5,498 nt of DNA from Bacteroidota bacterium (GCA_023424725.1 JAFADQ010000022.1:1-5498), one strand, 5' to 3'. Shown: positions 1 through 4,833, counted from the first letter of the stretch. Made by a program: numbers and translations. Notes: a model not told the origin generated them from the letters alone.

Positions 1-329
1 AGGTACGGCTGGGCCAGTTGCTGGCGATAGCCCTCCAGCTCTTTTCTGAAGGCGGCGGTGGTATCCAGGCCCATGCTTTCGGCTTCGGCTACTTTTAGCC
101 TGAAATTGGTGTACAGCTCCAGGTATTCTTTCAGGCTTTGCTGCGAATAGGCATTTTCGGCGCTGGCGTTGTTTTTGTTGTACACATACGCAAACTCATC
201 GGCGTAAACCGGCTTTGTGCCGATCGTCATTACGGTGGCTTTATCGGCCTTTTTAGATGAGGTTTTAGAAGAAGAGCAACCCGACAAAACCAGCGAAACT
301 GCCAGTGCGGGGAGTAAGAAATAACGCAT
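1..329 (-). CDS. Lipoprotein peptidylprolyl isomerase, SurA/PpiC-like, N-terminal part (runs off the left edge)
   Basis: The frame begins with ATG at 329-327 and stays open for 109 codons to the window edge, so only the N-terminus is visible. Residues 1-18 form a lipoprotein signal peptide: a short hydrophobic core and the lipobox L-S-G-C, with Cys18 as the lipidation site. A Ser/Lys-rich linker follows. From about residue 32 comes a segment typical of the N-terminal domain of Bacteroidota parvulin-type PPIases: a short beta-like stretch (MTIGTKPVYADEFAYVYNKN), then helices with SLKEYLELYTNFRLKVAEAE and LDTTAAF. In that family this domain resembles SurA N-terminal chaperone helices and precedes one or more rotamase domains, here beyond the edge. 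The inferred role is folding of outer-membrane or periplasmic proteins from a membrane anchor. The catalytic domain is not visible, so PPIase activity is by family resemblance only. A convincing promoter lies at 507-539. Confidence 0.8.
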   Translation of the reverse strand, partial: MRYFLLPALAVSLVLSGCSSSKTSSKKADKATVMTIGTKPVYADEFAYVYNKNNASAENAYSQQSLKEYLELYTNFRLKVAEAESMGLDTTAAFRKELEGYRQQLAQPY

Positions 330-506
330 AGAAATTGTGATAGCTACTTAATTTTCCTTGTGGGTACTTTAAAGCGATGCAATGTTAACGATTTTTTTCC
401 TGAACGAGAAGCCCCAAAGGTTTGGTATGCTTAAATAGTAAAAGTTTTTGAAGCGGCTTTTGCCAGCCGGATTGCACAGCGGGATTTTGTATTAGGCTGT
501 AGCGGG

Positions 507-539
507 CAAAAATATAGGCGTTACAGGGGATTGGTCAAA
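507..539 (-). promoter_or_regulatory. Bacteroidota-type promoter for the lipoprotein PPIase gene
   Basis: Read on the minus strand, 514-507 is TATTTTTG, a full match to the -7 consensus TAnnTTTG. A TTTG -33 element lies at 539-536, separated by 21 bases, within the known 19-21 range. Transcription should begin near 500, giving an untranslated leader of roughly 170 bases before the ATG at 329. A weaker candidate -7 (TAACATTG, 387-380) lies closer to the gene but has no well-placed -33. The rest of 330-573 shows nothing else I can name. Confidence 0.6.
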
Positions 540-573
540 TCGGCAGGTAACGAAAACTAATTTATATATACAC

Positions 574-598
574 AAAAAAAAGCAGCCTTTCGGCTGCT
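574..598 (-). terminator. Intrinsic terminator of the small secreted-protein gene
   Basis: A perfect 7-bp stem (581-587 AGCAGCC with 592-598 GGCTGCT) closes a 4-base loop. On the minus strand it is followed at once by eight T residues (complement of the A run 574-581). It lies 28 bases past the stop codon of the minus-strand gene at 626-931, as expected for its rho-independent terminator. There is no T tract on the plus-strand side, so it works in one direction only. Confidence 0.85.
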
Positions 599-625
599 CT
601 TCTCCAGGTTCCAATGGAGTTAATA

Positions 626-931
626 TTATCGGTGCGAGTTGAGGTAACGGGCGCGGCTCAGCTTTTCTTTCTTGCGGTGTATCTGCGGGAAGATGGGCTT
701 GCGCGGGCCGTGGTTTACACGCTTTACTTTTAGTTTTTTGCGTTTTACTTTGGTTTTCTTTTCGGCTTTGGCCTCGGTGGTAGAGTCATCGCCGTTAGCT
801 ACTTTCTGCTCGCGTTGCTCCTTTTGCAAGGGCGCAACATGGGTGGTTTCTGCCGCTTCGGCGCCAAACGCCAGCAAAAACATAAAAAAGAAAGGAAGTA
901 TAGTATGTAAAGATTTATGTAGAGTTTTCAT
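626..931 (-). CDS. Small secreted, highly basic protein of unknown function (101 aa)
   Basis: I do not recognise a family. Residues 1-26 look like a Sec signal peptide: a basic start (MKTLHK), a Phe/Leu-rich core, and a likely cleavage site after A-E-A. The mature part of about 75 residues has no cysteines. An acidic/neutral linker (about 37-57, Gln/Glu/Asp/Thr-rich) leads into a strongly basic tail (58-101) dense in Lys and Arg, for example KKTKVKRKKLKVKR, ending RARYLNSHR. The composition suggests binding to a polyanion such as LPS, cell-wall material or nucleic acid, but that is inference. A signal peptide, an ATG start and a terminator 28 bases downstream argue that it is real and monocistronic; the plus-strand frame across it is a shadow. 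No good promoter or Shine-Dalgarno was seen upstream. Confidence 0.7.
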   Translation of the reverse strand: MKTLHKSLHTILPFFFMFLLAFGAEAAETTHVAPLQKEQREQKVANGDDSTTEAKAEKKTKVKRKKLKVKRVNHGPRKPIFPQIHRKKEKLSRARYLNSHR

Positions 932-1217
932 CGCAGTAAGATTTAGGGGTGATATTATCTGGCGCTAAGCAAAACCGCATGGCTGCGTATCGCGCTTACC
1001 GGCTCCTGTTCAACCTAAATAACGGGATCGGGAGGCCGGCATAAAAACGCCTGATTTTCTGTAGTATACGCAAATTTCAGGGTTATTGTTATGGATCCAT
1101 CCGGCTGCGGCAACAGGCTGCGGGCAGCAAAATATAGGGCGCCAGCGCCTAAGCCCTGTTAAACCGTGGCTTTTCTTATCTTTGCCGCTTCCAAAAGCAA
1201 ACATCAATTAAATATCA
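932..1217. other. Divergent intergenic region between the small secreted-protein gene and the enoyl-CoA hydratase gene
   Basis: This gap separates outward-reading genes, so it should hold both promoters, but only the rightward one (-7 at 1177-1184) is clear. Other visible items are a bulged hairpin of about 10 bp (arms near 999-1008 and 1029-1039, 20-base loop), a perfect 10-base palindrome ATGGATCCAT at 1091-1100, and GGCTGCGG twice (1103-1110, 1116-1123). Any of these could be an operator or chance. I see no convincing coding sequence or RNA gene. Confidence 0.5.
1177..1184 (+). promoter_or_regulatory. -7 promoter element of the enoyl-CoA hydratase gene
   Basis: TATCTTTG followed by C matches the Bacteroidota -7 consensus TAnnTTTG exactly. 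It ends 33 bases before the ATG at 1218, implying a leader of about 25-30 bases. No good TTTG -33 element lies at the usual distance (TGTT at 1157-1160 is too close and imperfect), so recognition rests mainly on the -7 element. The leader is A/T-rich with no Shine-Dalgarno, normal for the phylum. Confidence 0.6.
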
Positions 1218-2000
1218 ATGCGCACCTATCAAAATCTGGTAACCGACCTTACCGACCGCATATTTACCATCACTATAAACAGGCCCGACAAACTTAACGC
1301 CCTTAACATACAAACCATTGCCGAGCTAAAACAGGCAATGCAGGAAGTGTACGACAACGACGAGGTGCGCGGAGTTATCATTACCGGAGCAGGGCCCAAA
1401 TCGTTTGTAGCGGGCGCCGACATTTCTGAAATAGCGAAGCTGGATAACCAGAGCGGCAAAGAACTGGCTGCTCATGGCCACGAAGTTTTTAACATGATTG
1501 AGAACTGCCCTAAACCGGTAATTGCCGCCGTAAACGGCTTTGCGTTGGGTGGTGGTTGCGAACTTGCCATGGCCTGCCACATACGGGTAGCCAGCGAAAA
1601 CGCCCGCTTTGGCCAGCCCGAGGTAAACCTGGGCCTTATACCCGGCTACGGCGGCACGCAACGCCTTACCCGCATTATTGGCAAGGGCCGCGCCATAGAG
1701 CTATTAATTACCGGCGATATCATAAGCGCGCAGGATGCTTACCGTGTAGGCCTGGCTAACTTTTTAACCACTCCGGAAGAATTGATGCCAAAATGCACCG
1801 AGCTGCTCGAAAAAGTAAAGACCAAAGCTCCGCTTGCAGTTGGCTACGTTATAGAGGCGGCCAACGCGGCCTTCAACAAAAAACTGGATGGCTTTAACAC
1901 CGAGATAGAACTGTTTGGCAAATGCTACACCACCCAGGACTTTAAAGAAGGCACCACCGCTTTTATGGAAAAACGCAAAGCCCAGTTTACGGGTAAGTAA
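1218..2000 (+). CDS. Enoyl-CoA hydratase / crotonase family protein (260 aa)
   Basis: This is a full-length crotonase fold, matching the usual length of about 260 residues. Family landmarks are in order: NRPDKLNALN (21-30), the first oxyanion-hole/CoA segment AGADI (65-69), the second oxyanion-hole segment FALGGGCELAMAC (108-120), FGQPEVNLGLIPGYGGTQRL (131-150), TGDIISAQDA (165-174), and a C-terminal FMEKRKAQF typical of hydratases. Both acidic residues used for water addition in mitochondrial enoyl-CoA hydratase are present, as Glu115 and Glu135, so hydration of a short-chain trans-2-enoyl-CoA such as crotonyl-CoA is the likely reaction. His121 sits where Asp is common. The exact pathway (fatty-acid, branched-chain amino-acid or butyryl-CoA metabolism) cannot be read from the neighbours. 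The ATG start fits the family N-terminus and the promoter at 1177-1184. No terminator is evident; repeats begin directly after the stop. Confidence 0.93.
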   Translation: MRTYQNLVTDLTDRIFTITINRPDKLNALNIQTIAELKQAMQEVYDNDEVRGVIITGAGPKSFVAGADISEIAKLDNQSGKELAAHGHEVFNMIENCPKPVIAAVNGFALGGGCELAMACHIRVASENARFGQPEVNLGLIPGYGGTQRLTRIIGKGRAIELLITGDIISAQDAYRVGLANFLTTPEELMPKCTELLEKVKTKAPLAVGYVIEAANAAFNKKLDGFNTEIELFGKCYTTQDFKEGTTAFMEKRKAQFTGK

Positions 2001-2003
2001 AAG

Positions 2004-2126
2004 GTTGAAGATTGAGGATTGAAGAATTGAAGAATTACGCTTCGATCCTTCTTTTTTGCTCTGGTGTTTGGGTTGAAGAGTTGAAGAGTTGAAGTAAGGC
2101 GTTGGACCATTTTTTCTGCTCTGATG
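2004..2126. repeat. TTGAAG heptad/octad repeats within a degenerate direct duplication
   Basis: Units of the type (A/G)TTGAAG repeat with 7-8 base spacing at 2004-2032, and as three near-identical octamers GTTGAAG(A/T) at 2072-2095. Each cluster is followed by a related tail: an acgcttcgatcc-like stretch then TTTTTTGCTCTGGTG (2052-2066), versus aggcgttggacc then a T run and GCTCTGATG (to 2126). The two modules are offset by about 60 bases and have diverged. Confidence 0.65.
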
Positions 2127-2166
2127 CCCTGTTTTCTGGCCTCCGCAGCTTAAACAATCAAAGATT

Positions 2167-2295
2167 AACCGCGAAGAGCGCAAAGGTATCGCAAAGAACG
2201 CAAGGTACTGAGACAAAGGGATTTTCGCTAAATTTCTCCTTTTTACCTTTTCCTCTTTGCGAACTTAGCGGTTAAACTTCGTGCTCTTTGCGGTT
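2167..2295. repeat. AACCGC...GCGGTT imperfect inverted repeat
   Basis: The left arm 2167-2186 and the reverse complement of the right arm 2276-2295 agree at 16 of 20 bases. Each arm is extended inward by degenerate copies of a CGCAAAGA/TCTTTGCG motif (for example 2190-2197 and 2254-2261). GCAAAG-rich elements ending in AACCGC/GCGGTT recur between genes in many Bacteroidota genomes as far as I recall. This is an extragenic palindromic-type element with no coding content. Confidence 0.65.
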
Positions 2296-2358
2296 TTTCT
2301 TTTGCCCCTCACAGCACTTTGGAAAGGTATTTGTAAGGCTGATTTCCCAAAGAAAAAC

Positions 2359-2387
2359 CTTCAAACTTCAGTCCTTCAACCTTCAGA
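2359..2387. repeat. CTTCAA/CTTCAG heptad units, inverted partner of the upstream TTGAAG units
   Basis: Four heptamers (CTTCAAA, CTTCAGT, then after one extra C CTTCAAC and CTTCAGA) lie just upstream of the flippase start. They are the reverse complement of the TTGAAG family at 2004-2095. If translated in the flippase frame they give low-complexity FKLQSFNLQT, which does not look like protein and helps place the true start downstream. Confidence 0.65.
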
Positions 2388-2395
2388 CTTTACAA

Positions 2396-3895
2396 TTGTC
2401 GATCGCTAAAAAACTGCTGGGGCAAACAGTGCTGTACGGGCTCAGCAGCATTGTGGGCCGGGCGCTAAATTACCTGCTGGTTCCGCTGCATACCGCTGTT
2501 TTCGCAACGGCGGCTTATGGCGTTATTACCGAGCTGTATGCCTATGTGGCTTTTTTTAACGTGCTGGCAACTTACGGTCTCGAGACCGCTTTTTTCCGCT
2601 ACGCCAACCGCGCCGGCACCAACAGGCTGCATCTATACCGCTCGTCTTTAACCCTTTTGCTTATCACCAGCACGGCCATTACGCTGCTGCTCGCGCTGTT
2701 TTCAGGCCAAATAGCTAACCTTTTAGATTACCCCGGCAAGGCGCATTATATTGTTTGGCTGGCTATAATTATTGGCGTAGATGCCCTGATGGCGCTGCCT
2801 TTCGCGCGGCTCCGCCTGGAAGACAAAGCTGCAAAATTCGCTACTGTCCGCATCGCTAATATTCTTATTAACGCGGGGCTTAACTTGTTTTTCCTCTGGA
2901 TTTGCCCGCAGGCAATATCGGGCGATGGCTGGCAATGGCTGCGGCCGCTGGCGGAGGCGGTATACAACCCCGAGTTGGGCGTTGGCTATGTTTTCTTATC
3001 TAATTTGATTGCTAACCTGCTGTTTGTGCAGATGCTGTGGGCGCAGCTTAAAGATTTCCGCTGGAGGTTTGATGCTTCGCTGGCTGGCCAGTTGCTGAAG
3101 TATGGTTATCCGCTTATGATTATGGGCCTGGCCGGAATGATAAACGAAGTGCTGAACCGCCCGATGCTGAAAGAGCTGCTGCCCGAAAACTTTTACCCTG
3201 GCAAAACCAGCCTCGATGCCCTTGGAATTTTTGGAGCATGCGCCAAACTGGCAATTTTCATGAGCCTTGTAATTCAGGCATTTCGTTACGCCGCCGAGCC
3301 TTTCTTTTTCTCTCAGGCCGAAGATAAAAACTCTCCGCAAACTTTTGCTTTGGTTATGCGCTGGTTTGTGATTTGCTGCGCTTTTATTCTGTTGTTTATT
3401 ACGGCAAACATCGATATTTTTCAGTATTTCCTGGCTGGCGAAGATTACCGCGAAGGCCTGGTAGTGGTGCCCATTCTGCTGCTCGCAAATTTATTTCTGG
3501 GCGTATACTACAACCTCTCCGTCTGGTTTAAACTTACCGACCGCACGTATTATGGCACCTATATCAGCATCGGCGGCGCTGTTATTACCATTTTATTAAA
3601 TATTCTGCTTATTCCGGTTATTGGCTATGTGGGTTGCGCGGTGGCCGCACTCGCTTGCTATAGTGCTATGGCTATTGCCTGCTATGCTCTCGGCGCGAAG
3701 CATTACCCTATCCCCTACCCGGTAAAAGCAATGGCTGGTTATGTTGTGCTGGCCCTGTTTTTGGGTTTCGCAGCCTGGTTTGTGCCGATAGAAAGCCAGT
3801 GGCTGGGCTACGGCTTCCATAATGTGCTGGTGCTGGTGTTTATTGCGATAGTTGCTTTTGCCGAAGAACCGATCCGGCAGAGGTTAAAAAGGTAG
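2396..3895 (+). CDS. Polysaccharide / lipid-linked oligosaccharide flippase, Wzx-like MOP superfamily (499 aa from a TTG start)
   Basis: This is a multi-pass inner-membrane protein with roughly 12-14 hydrophobic segments spread through the length and a length (about 500 aa) normal for Wzx/PST flippases. The N-terminus after the TTG reads (M)SIAKKLLGQTVLYGLSSIVG, with R, N, P and the AAYG(V) region after it, as in Bacteroidota members of the family. The C-terminal half has the two-part pattern of the polysaccharide-synthesis fold (YREGLVVVPILLLANLFLGV, then YYGTYISIGGAVITILLNIL and IGYVGCAVAAL). The predicted role is flipping of an undecaprenyl-linked glycan to the periplasm; the substrate is unknown. 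The frame is open back to about 2288 but contains no ATG, and that extension is repeat sequence, so TTG 2396 is preferred; an upstream TTG at 2288 is the alternative. The downstream nucleotidyltransferase supports a glycan role. The TAG stop lies inside the first unit of a repeat array. Confidence 0.85.
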   Translation: MSIAKKLLGQTVLYGLSSIVGRALNYLLVPLHTAVFATAAYGVITELYAYVAFFNVLATYGLETAFFRYANRAGTNRLHLYRSSLTLLLITSTAITLLLALFSGQIANLLDYPGKAHYIVWLAIIIGVDALMALPFARLRLEDKAAKFATVRIANILINAGLNLFFLWICPQAISGDGWQWLRPLAEAVYNPELGVGYVFLSNLIANLLFVQMLWAQLKDFRWRFDASLAGQLLKYGYPLMIMGLAGMINEVLNRPMLKELLPENFYPGKTSLDALGIFGACAKLAIFMSLVIQAFRYAAEPFFFSQAEDKNSPQTFALVMRWFVICCAFILLFITANIDIFQYFLAGEDYREGLVVVPILLLANLFLGVYYNLSVWFKLTDRTYYGTYISIGGAVITILLNILLIPVIGYVGCAVAALACYSAMAIACYALGAKHYPIPYPVKAMAGYVVLALFLGFAAWFVPIESQWLGYGFHNVLVLVFIAIVAFAEEPIRQRLKR

Positions 3896-3970
3896 ATGTG
3901 TAGATGTGTAGATGTGCAGATGTGCAGATGTGCAGATGGTAGATGTGCAGATGGTAAATTTGCAAATGTG
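3893..3970. repeat. Left octamer array (TAGATGTG / CAGATGTG), starting on the flippase stop codon
   Basis: Ten contiguous units of 8 bases, with two 7-base variants: TAGATGTG three times, CAGATGTG twice, CAGATGG, TAGATGTG, CAGATGG, TAAATTTG, CAAATGTG. The first unit begins with the TAG stop of the flippase. There are no spacers, so this is not a CRISPR array. The same units, reverse-complemented, make up the array at 4192-4359. Confidence 0.85.
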
Positions 3971-4000
3971 CCGATAGATTGCTGGCTGATTGTGTGGTGG

Positions 4001-4024
4001 TAGGGGCGAATTGCATTTGCCCTA
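4001..4024. repeat. REP-like hairpin (TAGGGGCGAAT ... ATTTGCCCTA)
   Basis: Positions 4001-4011 pair with 4015-4024 around a TGC loop. Ten pairs form, including one G-T wobble (4008 with 4018) and a single bulged G at 4003. GGGGCGAATTGCATT(C/T)GCCC-like hairpins are, from memory, a common extragenic palindrome in many bacteria. There is no T tract after it, so terminator activity is unlikely, though it could protect the 3' end of the flippase mRNA. Confidence 0.7.
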
Positions 4025-4027
4025 TTG

Positions 4028-4153
4028 TCTGAATCTGAATTTACAGAATGTTAGAATTTACGGAATCAGGCTGCAGAGGGCAAAAAAACGGGTGTAGCAG
4101 CATAATTATCAGAATCAGAATTTAAAAATCTTAGAATTTCCGGAATATGCTGC
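4028..4153. repeat. Two direct copies of a GAATTT-rich element
   Basis: Copy 1 (4028-4074, 47 bases) and copy 2 (4109-4153, 45 bases) align along their length with roughly four in five positions equal and two small gaps. Both run from TC(T/A)GAATC(T/A)GAATTTA, through TTAGAATTT(A/C)CGGAAT, to GCTGC. Their start points are 81 bases apart. Within each copy GAAT recurs every 6-11 bases, so the element is itself built from short repeats. Confidence 0.65.
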
Positions 4154-4191
4154 CGTGGCCTTAAAAATACCAGTTACAGCCTGGCAACCTG

Positions 4192-4359
4192 CAAACTGCA
4201 AATTTACCATCTGCAAACTGCACATCTGCACATCTCTAATCTGCGCATTTGCAAATTTACCATCTGCACATCTACCATCTGCACATCTGCACATCTGCAC
4301 ATTTACCATCTGCACATTTGCACATTTGCACATTTGCACATTTACCATCTGCACATCTC
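4192..4359. repeat. Right octamer array (CACATCTG / CACATTTG / CCATCTG), inverted relative to 3893-3970
   Basis: About 22 contiguous units of 7 or 8 bases: CACATCTG, CACATTTG, CACATCTA, CACATTTA and CAAATTTA octamers, with CCATCTG, CAAACTG or TAATCTG heptamers. CCATCTG follows an octamer ending in TA wherever it occurs, giving a 15-base super-unit CACATTTACCATCTG (4298-4312, 4337-4351) with variants. The array is the reverse complement of the left array and about twice as long. Its repetition opens reading frames on both strands that give periodic Cys/His-rich peptides; these are not genes. Confidence 0.85.
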
Positions 4360-4379
4360 CCATCAATTCTATACTTTTG
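4348..4379 (+). promoter_or_regulatory. Promoter of dut, with its -33 region inside the last repeat units
   Basis: TACTTTTG at 4372-4379 matches the -7 consensus TAnnTTTG exactly. Twenty bases upstream, TCTG at 4348-4351 matches TTTG at three of four positions, and it is the end of a CCATCTG repeat unit. Transcription would start near 4385, leaving a leader of about 15 bases before the ATG at 4399. This promoter also rules out the longer dut frame, because it would lie inside that coding region. Confidence 0.6.
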
Positions 4380-4398
4380 CAGCTCAACAAAGAGTAAT

Positions 4399-4833
4399 AT
4401 GCAGGTTAGCATCATCAATAAATCTAAACACAGCTTACCCGAATACCAAACCCAGGCATCTGCGGGCATGGATTTACGGGCCAACACAGACCAACCCGTG
4501 CAGCTGGCGCCGCTGGAACGCAAACTTTTGCCGACCGGAATTTTTATAGCCCTGCCCGATGGGTACGAAGCGCAGGTGCGCCCCCGCAGCGGCCTGGCTT
4601 TTAAAATGGGCTTAACGGTGCTTAACTCACCCGGAACGGAAGATGCCGATTATCGCGGCGAAATAAAAGTGCTGCTGGTAAACCTAAGCAACGAAACCTG
4701 CACCATACAAGACGGCGACCGCATTGCCCAGCTGGTAATTGCCAAACACGAGCGCGTAGAGTGGCGCCAAACCGAAGAACTGAACGAAACCAGCCGCGGT
4801 GCAGGAGGCTACGGCAGCACGGGCAGCCGTTAG
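4399..4833 (+). CDS. dut: Deoxyuridine 5'-triphosphate nucleotidohydrolase (dUTPase, 144 aa)
   Basis: The enzyme hydrolyses dUTP to dUMP and pyrophosphate, keeping uracil out of DNA and supplying dTMP synthesis; the family acts as a cytoplasmic homotrimer. All five trimeric-dUTPase motifs are present: 1, AGMDLRA (22-28); 2, RPRSGLA (61-67), with the phosphate-contacting Ser64; 3, GTEDADYRGEI (79-89), with catalytic Asp82 and uracil/sugar-selecting Tyr85; 4, GDRIAQLVI (106-114); 5, SRGAGGYGSTG (132-142), the phosphate-binding C-terminal arm, with Tyr where Phe is usual. The length fits the family. The frame is open upstream to about 4249, but those 50 codons are octamer repeat and contain the promoter, so ATG 4399 is the start; homologues also begin with a beta strand like MQVSIIN. 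Glu81 replaces the usual hydrophobic residue in motif 3. Confidence 0.96.
   Translation: MQVSIINKSKHSLPEYQTQASAGMDLRANTDQPVQLAPLERKLLPTGIFIALPDGYEAQVRPRSGLAFKMGLTVLNSPGTEDADYRGEIKVLLVNLSNETCTIQDGDRIAQLVIAKHERVEWRQTEELNETSRGAGGYGSTGSR

Larger units (their letters stand above)
2001..2395. repeat. Composite repeat-rich intergenic region: TTGAAG-type outer arms around an AACCGC/GCGGTT inverted repeat
   Basis: This gene-free stretch begins right after the enoyl-CoA hydratase stop. From left to right it holds TTGAAG repeat units (2004-2032 and 2072-2095) inside a roughly 60-base duplicated module, a plain stretch (2127-2163), a rough inverted repeat (2167-2295), and CTTCAA-type units facing the other way (2359-2387). 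The outer and inner arms are nested, so a transcript could fold into a long imperfect hairpin. I see no convincing promoter for the flippase: TATTTG at 2329-2334 lacks proper spacing. No gene is supported here; minus-strand frames crossing it are made of repeat sequence. Confidence 0.7.
3971..4191. other. Central part of the flippase-dut gap, between the two inverted octamer arrays
   Basis: This non-coding stretch separates the inverted arrays. It holds a REP-like hairpin (4001-4024) and two copies of a GAATTT-rich element (4028-4074 and 4109-4153), with an A run and TAGCAGCATAATTA between the copies. The remainder (4154-4191) shows nothing recognisable. No terminator with a T tract was found for the flippase. 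Confidence 0.6.

Noticed and set aside
999..1039. Bulged hairpin as a small RNA or riboswitch
   Set aside because: It has a long unstructured loop, no T tract and no match to a known RNA class.
1091..1100. Perfect palindrome ATGGATCCAT as an operator
   Set aside because: It is short, single-copy and about 80 bases from the -7 element, so chance is a fair explanation.
1010..1207. 65-codon minus-strand frame upstream of the enoyl-CoA hydratase
   Set aside because: It covers the rightward promoter, has no recognisable protein features and looks like chance.
2141..2152. 12-base word CTCCGCAGCTTA shared with 4878-4889
   Set aside because: One or two shared 12-mers are expected by chance in a window this size, and the flanks do not align.
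1764..2216. 150-codon minus-strand frame
   Set aside because: Half of it is the shadow of the enoyl-CoA hydratase and the rest is TTGAAG repeat sequence.
3893..4359. Possible CRISPR array
   Set aside because: Units are 7-8 bases and contiguous, with no unique spacers and no cas genes nearby.
4115..4390. Minus-strand frame giving a Cys/Met-rich periodic peptide
   Set aside because: It is the octamer array read as codons; it has no start context or promoter and overlaps the dut promoter.
4155..4397. Plus-strand frame giving a His/Cys/Thr periodic peptide
   Set aside because: It is also repeat-derived, in a different frame from dut, with no independent support.
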